This document shows positions 11,605-23,415 of a DNA stretch of 64,000 bases, piece after piece (the stretch's first letter is position 1; every line of letters starts with the position of its first letter). The stretch is from Bisporella sp. PMI_857. Taxonomy: Eukaryota; Ascomycota; Leotiomycetes; Helotiales; Helotiaceae. The stretch lies in assembly GCA_021307315.1 (NCBI GenBank), contig JAJSPD010000027.1, positions 434,001 through 498,000 of the forward strand. Direction: 5' to 3'. Below the pieces are notes generated by a model. It saw nothing but the letters and a program-made list of their open reading frames with translations. It had not been told where the DNA came from and ran no database searches. Both the position numbers and the translations under genes were made by a program.

Positions 11605-14600
11605 CGTCAGCATCCGCAGCACAGGCATCGAGCTCCTCGCCCTCCAGCTCCCCCAGGTCATCCAAATCAAGAGCTTCATCGTCCAGAACCATATCTCGGC
11701 CGTCAATAACACAACAGTAAAATTTCAAAATTTTGGCCAATATCTAAAGACTAATACTTCACCAGACGCTATTATCATTGTTAAACTTATTGAAAAGCTT
11801 ATCCAGTTCCAAGTTCTCCTTATCCAGCAAATCCTTACGGCTTATGATGACTACGGTAAGCCATCTTAACACATTATAAAGACTTCCTAACTATATTATC
11901 TAAACATCATCACCGAATTCCTGAAGGTCGTCAAAGATCTCATCTAGCACATCCTCTCTGCAAACAACCGCCACAGTAAATCTTCAATTCCTCGTGCAAC
12001 TCACTGAAAACTTCTGGATGTATTATATAAAAATCGTCGTTTTCGAGAATTTCAGCGTCGTTAAGCTTAGGTTCAAATTCAACAAGCTCGTCTAGAACTT
12101 CCGACCTACGACCACGAAAGTAAATAACTTTTTATATACTAGTATGAAACCTTGCTAACTATTACATACAAACGAAATTATCCAGCTTTTCAAGTTTTTC
12201 TACCTAACCATTATACAGTACTTCGCAACTTATAACAACGAAAGTAAACGCTTTTATAAAACTGATGTTTCTTCTCGCTTACTACTATAATCAAAAAAGC
12301 TCGTTATGCCAGGTAAGTTCAAACTTCAAAACATCAAGTGCTAAAACTTTAGTATTTAAAGCCTCAAGCTCCAAAATTTCAAACACTTCGAGTACCAAAA
12401 CTTCAACGTTCGAAATTTTAAGTTTCAAGTTGTCGAGTGCTAAAACTTCAAGTCCTAAATCAAGCACCCAAATTTTAAGCACTTCGACTTCTAAGCTCTC
12501 GAGCTCCAAATCTACAGGCTCCAAGATTAGCTCTAAAGTTTCAAACACCTCGACCCCCAAGGCATCAAGTCTTAAAACTACAAGTTCTAGAACAACAAAC
12601 TACAAGTCAAACACCTCGACCTCTAAATCCACAAGCTCCAATGTTTCAGCCTTCAAAATGGCAAGTATTAAACTCCAAGTGCTAAAACGTCAAGCGTTAA
12701 AACGTCCAGCTCCAAGACCTTAAGCACTTCTGCCTCCAAAATCTCTGCCTCCAGGATCTCAAGCTCGTCTAGATCGTATAACAGCTGCTCGCAGCCTACA
12801 AACTATAGTAATAGTTCCAATAGAAATTGATATAAAATGCTGACTACAATATATAGAAGAGATCTTCAATCCTGTCAAGCTCGTTTAGCTCGCGACTTAC
12901 GACAACAAAAACCGCGAAAGTAAGAGCCTCCTTGGGAATTAATATACGATTTTCTAACTGCAGTATACGGACGAGCTCCTCCAAGTTAACAAGCTCTTCT
13001 GACAACTTACGCTCCTCTAGCTCGACTTTATCTAGGACCTCTTTTCGGCCGATGACAACATAACTAAGAGCTTCTTCAAAAGCTGATAGAACCGCTTGCT
13101 AAGTATTTATACAGACGAGCTCTTCAAGCTCTGTTTAGTCATCCGTTTCCGCACGGCCCTCAAGTCCATTAAGCTTATTTAACACATCTCAGCCAGCAAG
13201 AACGACAGTAAGATGGTGAAACTGATTCTCAAGCGCCTTAAGATCCAACAAATATTCCCAGTCAACAACGATTACCATTTGACATAAGCTAATAACTTGA
13301 TTTGGACACGCTCTTCAAGTTCCTCCAGGTGCAGCACATCTTCGTGGCCAACTGAAACTACAGTAGGACTAAAAAGTTGTATTTCTCTTAAAACATGCTA
13401 ACCACCTTTGTTAGAAACGCTCTTCAAGTTCTTCGAGCTCAAAGTCTTCAATTCTGAAATCAAACACTTCTACACTGACTCGGACTACTGCAGTAAGATT
13501 ATTGGAATGCTTAGGCACTGCCAGCTAACAAGCTACAGAAGTCAGCATCCACATTCTCTTCACAGTCGAGTGCCTCTACTTCCAGAACATCTTCCCAACT
13601 ACTAAAACTAAAGTAAACTATTAGTAGTAAGCCATTCGGAAAGCCGCTAACCACTTGGTGTAGACAAGCCCTTCAGGTCGTTCGAGTTCAAGTTTTACAG
13701 GACTGAGTACATCATCTCGGGCTTCCATGGTAACCATTTCCAAAAGTTCTTCAACATTGTGAGCTAATTGTTTCTTAGATATCGACTTATAGCAGTGCCT
13801 CTTCTCGCTCGAGCTCCTTAACATCACGACTATCGACAACATCAACCTCCAAGACTTCGTCCAAATCTTCTTCGCATTTACTGACGACATTAACTATTAA
13901 AACTTTATCCACATCCACTCAGTACGCTCAAGCTCCTCGAAGTCACGATCATCAACTACGATATCGACGGCAACCACCAGGGTCTCCAGCCCGGTATCTC
14001 AGTCATCAACTACTACAAGTTCATCCAGATCGACCAAAGCCTCAAGCTTGAGCTCCTCGAATATATCGCCGTTATCCGCTACTAAGGTTTCATCTACTTC
14101 AACCAAGGCCTTAAGGTTCAGCACTTAAACGTCACAGTTATCAATTACAAGATGGACAAAAAGCACTAAGATCTCGTCAAGCTCAGGTTCCCTAAAAACA
14201 CTTCGGTCGTCAACTACTAAGGTGTCATCCAGCCCGCGCTATCCCATAATCTCCCAACCATCAACGGTTAAAGTTTCATCGGGTTTGAGCTCGTCAAAAT
14301 TATCACAGTTGTTAACTATAGTATCAACAAAATCTACCAAAGTGTCAACAACAACTACTAAGGTCTCATCTAGCTCCTCCTCGTCTAGCTTGAGCTACCA
14401 AACATCTCAGTCATGAACTGCTAAAACCTCTTCCAGGTCGAGCTTGTCAAGAACTCGCTCATCAACTAAGGTACCGACAACAAGTACTAAGGCCACAGCT
14501 AACTCTTCTTCGAACTCAAGCCCAATTCCTCTGTATCCGTCGTCAACCGTGGTACCGACAACAACTACCAAGATTTCATCTACTGTAAGTACCTCTCGCA
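11605..14600 (+). pseudogene. Tandem Ser/Thr-coding modules with intron-like segments, decayed
   Basis: From 11605 the DNA reads as Ser-rich exon-like modules (first one: TSASAAQASSSSPSSS onward, ending at 11716). Each is followed by a ~50-nt segment with GTA(A/G) donor, CTAAC/CTAAT/CTGAC branch and AG acceptor. Segments with both splice ends intact: 11717-11765, 12808-12856, 13363-13414, 13493-13538, 13613-13663 and 13740-13788. Others have lost one end (acceptor AG read as GG near 12970 and 13315; donor lost near 13070 and 13270). Module ends share ACA/ACG-rich codons before GTAAG; starts share ACGAGCTCTTCAAG. Stretches 12330-12720 (Lys/Ser) and 13930-14590 (Ser/Thr/Lys) lack introns. Several modules contain stops or phase breaks, so the array probably no longer encodes one protein. 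Confidence 0.6.
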
Positions 14601-14622
14601 ACTGTCCTTAGCGAACGCTAAA

Positions 14623-15231
14623 GTGCATCAGACAACAGTGAATATCTACTCCTTCTGCACAAGCCCTCTTAATGACAGCCATTTCGACGAGACTAACCCC
14701 GCCAATGTTTCATGGAATCCTCAAGTCACAGTCGTAGGCGTAAGCTACGACTTCCGCAACACAGGCGACCGCAAATTTAAACCCTACTCTCCCTCCCAAC
14801 AAGGTAAAATTAGCATCGCGCGTCAGCTTGGACCCAGGGAGGCTGGTTTGGTCAGCACATCACCGTCTGCAAGAACACTGTCTACTACTTTAGTGGTATA
14901 CGTATTTATTCTCCCCACCTCCTTCTCGCATCTCTCCACTTGAAGCATCAACTAACCAACAAAAATAGTACACTGGTCGCACCACTACCACAGACACAAA
15001 GTGTGATCTCACCTTCTGCATCGCAACAGAAGACTATAGCACGTCCATCGCACAGCTCGCGAAGAAGTCTGAAATTAAATCCACATCCTTGATGGAGAGT
15101 ACAGGAAGCTGGACTCGGCCAGTATCAGGATGTCACGTTCAATATCCGCGATGTCTGTGACGGAAGTAGCAGCGGCCGCACATTTTACCTCGATAACATC
15201 GGTTTCGATACGGGTCACTACCAGATTACGT
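14623..15231 (+). pseudogene. Broken carbohydrate-binding-like C-terminal domain
   Basis: Reading several frames gives an ordered string of fragments typical of secreted fungal jelly-roll (CBM-cenC-like) domains: SPLNDSHFDETNPAN, then GWFGQHITVCKNTVYYF (another frame, about 14841-14892). After an intron-like gap ending AATAG at about 14969 come YTGRTTTTDTKCDLTFC and, from about 15112, GQYQDVTFNIRDVCDG and GRTFYLDNIGFDTGHY, ending at TGA 15229-15231. The two frame changes are the breaks. Following WSC domains and a Ser/Thr array, this looks like the C-terminus of one ancestral wall protein. The family assignment is by pattern only. Confidence 0.5.
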
Positions 15232-15713
15232 GAGTTACTGCGAGAGGCCAACGCTAAAAGCCATTGGCAAGGGATTGCAATAACCACGACATTATCAAAA
15301 CCTCAATGTTTCAACTTTTTCTATGTCCAAGGGTGACTAAATACGGTTATTTTGATATTTAAAAGCTAGGCAAAATAGAATGAACAAATGGTTATAGAGT
15401 TGCTATTAACGGCCATAATTGGTATTTCCGAAATCAACTGACTCAGTCAGTAGTCATGAATATAATTGTGTAAGCTTCTCAGCCATCGTACTATCCAGCC
15501 AATACACACCCGATATCGATCCCGACGGTGGCACAGACTACCCCTCCTTCCTATTCTAGACCTGTGACTCATAAAATATAGTGTGAAATACAAGCCTCCA
15601 CATTTCAGGATTTAAAAAGGTCCAAGAATCGAGACCTCAAAACATTGTTGAGTGTATCCAGACCTTATCTCCCCCCCTTTTTTTCTCTCGCTTACGAATA
15701 ACCCCAACTCAAA

Positions 15714-16409
15714 ATGTTACCACCAAACATAATCCTCCTACCGGCGACCAATGATGATGGCCCAGCTCTGGCAAGTACAATGACCGACTCATTCTCAGGC
15801 TCGGATATCGCGTACCATTTGGTCTGGGGTGGCGCGGAAGAAGGAACGCACGATAAAGTCGCTCTTTTCCTCTTTACGCCCGTGATCAAGGAATACCAAG
15901 TGACATATAAAGCCATTGATGTTTCCAAAGATGGACGCATTGTTGGGTTCGCTACCTGGAGACTACCAAGGAAAATCGAAGGCGAGAAGAAGAAGGGAGA
16001 TGGAGGCTTGCCACCGATCCCTGGCATTAATAGGGATTTGTTTGATGCGAAGCAGGCCGGGTCGGCGCCAGCGTATGAGAGGGATGTTGATGAAGAGCAG
16101 GATATGCGTAAATAGCCTTTCTCTCACTGAGAGTGAAAGAGGGGAGGAGCTAATGACGGTGCAGATCTTTCATTCTGTTTCGTGCATCCAGAGTATCAGC
16201 GCCAAGGCATCGCGACATCATTATTGGATCAAGGAAAAAAGTCAGCTGATAAGCTGACGGCGAAATGGTGGTGTTTGAGTACACCACAGGCAGTGAAGAC
16301 GTATGAGAAGAATGGGTGGAAGGTGGTAGAGAGGCATGACACGGATTTAACGAAGTACGGTGGTGAGGGGTTATATAGTCGAGCTTGGATGGTAAGGTAT
16401 CCTAAGTAG
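15714..16409 (+). CDS. GNAT-family N-acetyltransferase, two exons (212 aa)
   Basis: Exons 15714-16107 and 16165-16409. The 57-nt intron (GTAAAT donor, GGTGCAG acceptor) splits a codon and restores the reading LSFCFVHPEYQRQGIATSLL. That contains the acetyl-CoA pyrophosphate-binding motif (QRQGIA, the Q/R-x-x-G-x-A signature). The C-terminal part AVKTYEKNGWKVVERHDTD is the usual GNAT motif B region. The substrate is unknown. The start ATG follows a pyrimidine tract and an A-rich context. It probably acetylates a small amine or protein terminus in the cytosol; this is family inference. Confidence 0.9.
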
Positions 16410-16516
16410 ATTTGATATCTACCAATTATGGCTTTTACTAATGTCTTCCCGGAACATAATCGAAAATAACCACTGTGTTGCATTTTCTTAGTTGTGTTGT
16501 AACAATGAGAAACACA

Positions 16517-19090
16517 TTAAAATCCAGGGTTTCCTGGATGCCAGGTCTTTCCAAAAGCAGGATTCGCCTGCGAACCATGGTGTTGGGTAAGATCCGGCTC
16601 TAGGTCATCGCGAGGTACTTGAATTCCTTTGTTGTAAGTAGCACCAAAATATCGTGGAATAGCTGCTTTGCCCTTTCTATCAACCCGAACTCCTTGAGCC
16701 GAGCGCCGGCTCGGGTCTCTATCATTGAAGTTGAAAGGTGTGAACATGATCGAAGATGCAGAGGTATGCATCAACGTATTTGGAATATCGCCAGAGTGAG
16801 GAATATGATGAGATCCAAGGTTGAAGTATATAACACTGGTTATTTTCAGTAAGAGCTTTGGACTAGGGAAACCCCGTTTGCACTTACAGATCTTCGTTCA
16901 CGATATCTTCTCCGTCAATGAACTTGCTGAAATCTACCAAAGGGTCCTTGGGATCGAAATAGTTCAACGCAGATGCACTCATAGGCTCTGTATCCTTTCT
17001 CTTGAGAACCCATAAATCTCGATTAGCCCATTCAGCAGATATGCCCAAAGTTGTTGAGTTCAGGATAGTCAAATGAGAAGGGTTCCCTATTCCCGTTCCT
17101 GGCGCAATACGATATCCTCTAGTCTCCCCCCATGCATTCGTCTTGTTATCGTTCGTTACAATCAACATTTCAGCTGCGTTCTTCGGCCAATCTATGCCTG
17201 CTTCAGTTTCAACAAGTCTTTCCACAAGGTGCATAGTATTTCGTTGTTTCACATCATCCCATGGGTAGTGTTTGGTGGTGGGCTCTATACCCACACGCTT
17301 CAGAGTATTGGAAGTCCCCACGATGTCCAGATCAGCCTTAAAATTGAGTACATGATCGTGCATGCTTGAAGCTATGGCATCGTGGATTCTATATCCATAT
17401 TCATCTTCTTGCCCGTTGGCCCAGAAGGCAGCAAAGATGTAGCCACTCGCTCGGACCTTCACCTCAATTGTACCATCCAGATAGAAAATATAATCTATAG
17501 TATAATCATAATTTTCCATCGTAGAGACCGACCTGACTATCAAGTAGGAATTTCTTGAGACTGTGACATGTTCCATGCCTGAGTGGCGTTGAAGAACATG
17601 ATCGCCTGTGTACTCAAAAATACAAATAGTATTCTTCTTTGTCACTGTCGAGTCACCCACACTGAAAGTAGCGGAGAGAAAAGTTGCATATGCTGGGCAG
17701 TCGTATCCTGGCACAAGTTCTTGCAAATTGGCCCCCATCATGAAAGTCGTGTCCAGAAATTCAAGAGCGCCTTGTTGCGGATCATCTCCAGCATAATGAG
17801 CCATGGCTTCTTGTAAGCCTACCTCATAGATCACGCTGTCGCCATGAAATCGGATATCATATAAAGACATGCCAGTGGCGGCTGCGGTCGTTACATAGAA
17901 CTCGTACCCCATATACGAGACATATTTTTGCTCCTTGTCGACAAGAAATCTTGACCCTTGAGGCTGAATCATAAGTGGCGGCGGCTTTTCACGACTCGAA
18001 ATCCTGTCATCAAAGTCCTCAGTGTTACTCCAATCACCGGGCCTATTGATTTCTGTCTTCTCGAAATGTATCTTTCCCATCGCTTTCCGTAACTCATTGA
18101 CTGAGTCATAGACAACACGGTTGTAATAACACGTTGAAGGCTTCCAATTATTTGTGTCTTTGGTAGATATTTCTATAAATAATGAGCTCAAGTACATTTT
18201 AATTGAAAATAAAGTACTAACCAACTTTGACATAGAGCCCTTGAGGCAGAAGTGTCGCCGCTTCCGAATATGGATCATCTCGGTAGAATTGAAGCCACAG
18301 CATCAACTTATGATCTTCCAGTGAGGTAAAGCTAGTGGCTAGTCCTAAATTTTCTGGTGACGTAGGATCCAGCGGATCAACTGTCTGCCCAAGCTGTCAG
18401 CATTGTCCCTATAGGAAATGCCTCGGATACGTACTCCATCTAATAACTCCTCCAGCACATCTGTGATGTTTAGAGCGAACGTTGCCACCCACTCGACCAG
18501 AACGGGATATGTTGGCATTGGATTGTAGACGAAATTTCGGTCTGAGTTGAAGCAGTAAATTAGAGGCTCTATCCTGGTTGAGTTATCAATTGGCAGTGGG
18601 CCAACCATGTAGTTAGTCACTTGAGGATATTCTTTCACTCCATCATTAATCACCACTCGTGCCCATCTAATTGGTGGCGCCGAGTTTCCATTCAGATATG
18701 CAAGCACATCTGACTTATTCGGCCGAAGAACTTCAATCAGTCTTATGTTATTGTCAAATCTAAGCATGGGTTCAGTCTACTATAACCTTTAATGTCCTTG
18801 GGACCTATTGAATCAAAAGATTCTTACCGAAAAGATTCTCGCGATCTTGTCAAGTTCAGATCGGTACGAGTAAACATAAACTCTCTCACAGCCTTGACCT
18901 CATCTTGAGTCAAATCTGCCCACACATTTTTTCTCGGGGCATGAATCGAAATCTCACTGAACGTCCCCGGTGTTGAAAACAAGACCAGCTTAGCGTGACT
19001 GAGGTATGGATGGAACGCAGAGAAAGTCCAAAAAGTTAATACAAGCAAGCCCGAAATCAACAAGGTTCTTGATATAGAAGCATTCGCCAT
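16517..19090 (-). CDS. Copper amine oxidase (primary-amine oxidase), five exons (784 aa)
   Basis: Minus-strand exons 19090-18828, 18759-18435, 18384-18222, 18172-16888 and 16835-16517; all junctions keep frame. The enzyme oxidises primary amines to aldehydes with release of NH3 and H2O2, using copper and topaquinone. The topaquinone precursor Tyr is in NYDY (about residue 472). Copper ligands are the HxH of SMHDHVLNF (about 522/524) and the later His in GSHHIPHSGD, supplied by the last exon. The N-terminus carries one hydrophobic segment (TLLISGLLVLTFWTFSAF), so the protein is secreted or membrane-anchored. Family landmarks EVLRPNKSDVLAYL and DPYSEAATLLPQGLYVK confirm the exon choices. Confidence 0.92.
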
Positions 19091-19758
19091 CTTGTACCAT
19101 TACAGAATCTTTATTATACACACTTCTTCACTCCCGACCGAGTGAGTTATCGCATCATTATTGAGAGTGTCTGATGCCTGATGAGTGCTTACGAAGTCCA
19201 ACATTGTCGATTGGTCCACCAATACGACGACAGAGACACATACTGCCCTAAACTGCTTCAGGAAGGTCGATATCTATTGGTATCGTCACAGGCTGATACA
19301 CGCAGTGTTTGTTATGAAATAAACAAAATGTTGCCATACATTCTCGCGCAGCCGAAGTGATCCTGTCATAGTGGAAAATCAAGTAAAAAGACAGGCAGTC
19401 AACTTCTACATACTTGGTAATTATTTGTTCGATTGCATATTCTGAGTCCTAAGTATCACCAACAACTCACATTTAGTATAATTGGCTGGGCTCTCATAGC
19501 CTGTTCATGCCTCATTTGCCGACTATGTAATTCTTTCAAGGAGAAAGTGTGTTGCCTTGGGAATAGACTGAATTGCGAATGTGATAAACACTCTACTAGT
19601 TGCCCTATTCATTAGCTATGGGATATTTCTAGAGTATTACATTGATAAGTAGCACATAGGAGCCGAAGAGGAGACCTTGTTGAAAGTTTAGTACATCGCT
19701 AGAGACATAAAATACGCCGTACTCAAGCAGACGACCCTGAGCATACCAGATCACTTGA
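19091..19758. other. Intergenic region
   Basis: This is the promoter side of the amine oxidase gene and the 3' side of the 2EXR gene. No gene, RNA or repeat is supported. Confidence 0.5.
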
Positions 19759-20481
19759 TCATGTTAAAATATCTTCCTGGAATTTGACAACACTAATTAG
19801 GGGGAGCTTCCATGTAGGCGCTTTCTCTCTTTTCAATCGCTCCAACGCGTCAACAACACTACCTGGCAGGACCCAACGGTCCTTTCTTCCTGCATAGTCC
19901 CCCTCCCACCGAGAGCCAGGGTTGTTTTCTGCGAGCTCTGTTTTGCCCAAAACAAATATTACTTCTTGTAACTTTTCGAAAGCACGCAAAATCTCGAGAA
20001 TTTCAACTCGCGATGTCGTTCCAGGGAGAATAAGATTCGGCAAAGCAATTCGCCGTAGCGTGCGTGTTTCTTCCGGGAATCTGCCCACAAAATCTAGTAG
20101 AAGAGATACATTGATTTGATGCGAGAAGTAGATGATATCCGATTTAGGACTCAGTGGCGTTCCCATGTGATTCTGGCGCACATCCCAAATCTGAGAATCC
20201 ATGAAGTGTTTCTGGCAGAATCGTTTCGATTCTAGGCAGACGGCGCGAATCACGCTGAGAGAAGCATGATTCATGGTGAGAGCCATAAAACTGACTGGCA
20301 TCCTCCGGGTAGGGTAATATATGCCAGCTTTGAATCGATCAATGCTTCTATATAGAGGGACAACCCGGGACCCTACTGCATATTCCCAGATCTGTAGCCG
20401 TAGTTCTTTGGGAAGCTCAGCAAACTTGTGAAATGTGTCATATGCCGTTGCTGCCGACGAGGGCATCGAGGCTTGTGGCAT
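19759..20481 (-). CDS. 2EXR-domain protein (240 aa)
   Basis: An intronless ORF starting MPQASMPSS. Residues 18-36 (FHKFAELPKELRLQIWEYA) are the hallmark opening of the fungal 2EXR domain, followed by a basic/aromatic stretch and the VCLESKRF segment typical of the family. 2EXR proteins are numerous in Pezizomycotina and their biochemical role is not known. The Leu/Pro-rich opening resembles F-box-like starts, but no F-box partner evidence exists here. Length is normal for the family. A second, damaged 2EXR gene lies 4.5 kb away. Confidence 0.85.
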   Translation of the reverse strand: MPQASMPSSAATAYDTFHKFAELPKELRLQIWEYAVGSRVVPLYRSIDRFKAGIYYPTRRMPVSFMALTMNHASLSVIRAVCLESKRFCQKHFMDSQIWDVRQNHMGTPLSPKSDIIYFSHQINVSLLLDFVGRFPEETRTLRRIALPNLILPGTTSRVEILEILRAFEKLQEVIFVLGKTELAENNPGSRWEGDYAGRKDRWVLPGSVVDALERLKREKAPTWKLPLISVVKFQEDILT

Positions 20482-21182
20482 AGGTAAGCCCTAGAGGAAG
20501 AACGTATGGGTCAATGGCTGATTCAGGAAGCAACAAGAACGAGTTGCAAGTAAACCAGCATACTTCCAAATGTGCCTCCATCATTGACGCTCTTCCATAT
20601 CCTCGGTCCCGCCCATACCCTCTATCCAGACAAGTCTGGATCTCCCACAAGCCATTCGACATTGCAAAGTCTGGTTTCGTAGGATTGGAACAGCTCCTGG
20701 GGCTACCGGCCTCCCTTGCTTTTCTGCGGATTGGCACGCAATTGATGCCTCTGGTGCCTGATCGGACAAGATCCGTCCGATGCTGCTTTTGGAACGTACG
20801 GATAGGTCAGATGGAGTAGAAAGAATCCGAGGCTGCAGTAAAACACACAGTCTGTATAGTAGCTCTAGTGTGTCTTTAAAGAGCCCTATTTCATCAGGAA
20901 GCAAAATGCAATGTAGGTGATGATAGACAGCAATGTGTCAGTGTCGATGTTTGGTGCCTTGTTGAGTTTACATTATATCAGGTATGCTGAAGTTGGAGGG
21001 GAAGCCTCGTCTTGGCACACGCCCCATTCTCCAGAATGAGGCTGAGGAAATGGGGCTTGGCATCGCAGCTTTATCAACAATCCGGTGGAAACTGGGTTCC
21101 AAAAGAGCCTGAACACTATCAGTTAAGCTATTCTATACATCGTTAATAAAGACATCACCCTAAATATATCACCCAATTTTCA
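20482..21182. other. Divergent promoter region
   Basis: Shared upstream region of the 2EXR gene (minus) and the cyclin gene (plus). Frames overlapping it on both strands have no recognisable content. Confidence 0.45.
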
Positions 21183-22889
21183 ATGACAGCCGTGGAGCGT
21201 TATAGACTGCTACAACTCTCAGATGTACCACCAAATTCTTCCAGAAACGTACGAAACGCGAGTCCAAAATATCTAGTTCCTCCTGCTGTCCCGTCACCAC
21301 CACCTGCCCGGGATTCTCCTCCTCCACGAAGATCCCAAGTCTACCAAACACCTGTGCCTGTAAATATGGCGTCAGAAGATCTAGGACAGTGGCTTTTCAC
21401 CGACAATGAGCTTGCCAACACACCCTCTATATACCATGGGCTTTCTGTGACGGAAGAGCGTGCACGCAGAGCGAAAGGTGTCAACTTTATACTTCAGGCG
21501 GGAATGCTTCTAAAACTGCCTCAGACTACTCTTGCAACAGCTAGTGTCTTCTTTCATCGGTTCTATATGCGATGCAGTATGGTTGTCGAGCAGGGCGGAT
21601 TGCACCACTATGTATGCTTCCCTTCCTGTAAAAGCTCAAGGAAAAACACCTTGAAGCTCCTGTTTCTATAGCGCATACAATATTAAATTCAAAATTTGCG
21701 CTATCGCTAACGTTGGGATCGCATGAGCAGAACATTGCGGCTACTGCCTTATTTCTTGCAACGAAAACTGAGGAGAACTGTCGCAAGACGAAAGAAATAG
21801 TCATCGCAGTTGCAAAGGTTGCACAGAAGAATGCGTCTCTCATCATTGACGAGCAATCGAAGGAGTACTGGCGCTGGTATGCATACTTGTGGAGACTTCT
21901 ATCGTAACCCGACGGTATCTCTTTACAAAGTGGACAGGACTTTACTAATTGTGATACCACAGGCGAGATAGCATATTACTTTATGAAGAGGTAATGCTGG
22001 AGCAGCTTACTTTCGACGTAGTTTTGCAATCTCCATACAACTATCTCTTCGAATTCGTTCCCAAGCTTGGTATGGCGGAAAACAAACATATTCGGGATAC
22101 CGCCTGGGCATTTCTAAATGACTCTTGTCTCACAATTATGTGCTTACGTCTCAAACCTCGAGACATTGCAATTGCAGCAATATACTTTTCTGTAAGTAGA
22201 TTATGCACTGCTCTATCAATTCTCTATTGCAAGTCTTCTCAAGAACAGGGGCAAATTACTAATCGAAAGCTCAATAGCTCAAGTATGTCAAAGAACATGT
22301 TCCTGATAGTGAGGATGGCCTACCGTGGTGGGAGGAATTGAAAGGCTCAGCAGATCTGATCGCCAAGGCAGTGCATATAATGAATGAGTTCTACACGGAG
22401 AACCCATTAAGACGAAGTGACAATCCTTACTCCGGCTCGCCTGGATCCAACATGGAAGCAGATATCAACAGTACACGAGCGGTGTTCAGCATCAACACCC
22501 CAGAATACACTCAGAACGGGCAGTCTCCGGTGAATGGGTCAAATGGAATAAATGGAATCAAGGATACCGCATCACAAGATTTAGATAAATCATTACGCTC
22601 GGAGAATGGCTCCTCTGATGCACACTTGAAAGAAGCAGCCAATGACCCTGCGACTCATGAAAAGACAGGGAGTAGCAACGGTGCATCAAGGGTTATTTCA
22701 AGCGAGAATAATTTGCATTCGCGAAATTACTCTCTGAAGCGGAAGAACTCTGAAGATTCATCCGGCGCAGCTGCAAACAAACTAGCTAAGCTATCTAGTG
22801 AAGCTTCGAAACCCTCCGCAGATGGTCCGACATTTACTGCTATATCGCCTGGTTCAGAAGAAGGGGAGGAAGGGGAGGTGGAAGAATGA
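21183..22889 (+). CDS. Transcription-type cyclin (Pch1/cyclin K-like), four exons (471 aa)
   Basis: Exons 21183-21611, 21731-21876, 21963-22191 and 22278-22889, joining in frame. The two-fold cyclin core spans residues ~60-290: QWLFTDNELANTPS, FFHRFYMR, NIAATALFLATKTEEN, SKEYWRW-RDSILLYEEVML, LTFDVVLQSPYNYLFE and PRDIAIAAIYFS. This is the pattern of cyclins that partner transcription-elongation kinases (fission-yeast Pch1, metazoan cyclin K/T), which phosphorylate the RNA polymerase II tail in the nucleus. The C-terminal ~180 residues are Ser/Asn-rich and end in an acidic EEGEEGEVEE. Cyclin identity is very secure; the subfamily is moderately so. Confidence 0.9.
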
Positions 22890-23415
22890 AAACAAATGTC
22901 ATTTTCTTTCTGATACAAAACAACAGGGTTTGCTTTATAGCGAGGAGTTTTGGAGATAACTGCACAACCTCTGCAGTTCTGGGTGGGAGGCGTTCGGACA
23001 ATGTTGCTCCTCTGTAGGACTACAAAGCTGGCGTAAATCAGGCGGTATATTATACTAATGAAAGATTGTGATCTGCACACTACAGACTATTCGAATGCCT
23101 CGAACTAGAGCTCTCTGTGCTAAATATTTCACGTCCACTTTGTGCGTTTCGCATATCTGAGGAGTCATCTATGTCATTGTGTACAGAGTGCCTCGTACTC
23201 CTTCCACGTATGTACAATAGCTGACCCATTTCTCTTAGCCTCTCTTCCCCCCCTTTGTCATCATTATAATGCCCATCACGCATCAATCTCCATCGTCAAA
23301 CAGCCTCGCAAATGTGGTATCATCCCGTCCCATAAAAAAAAAAGTCAAAGAAACATAATCAAACCCTATCCGCAATGCCTCGAACACCATAAAACCACAA
23401 CTCTTCACTCCTTTC
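22890..23415. other. Convergent intergenic region
   Basis: 3' regions of the cyclin (plus) and the secreted protein gene (minus). It includes a short poly-A run near 23334-23342. No gene is seen. Confidence 0.45.
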
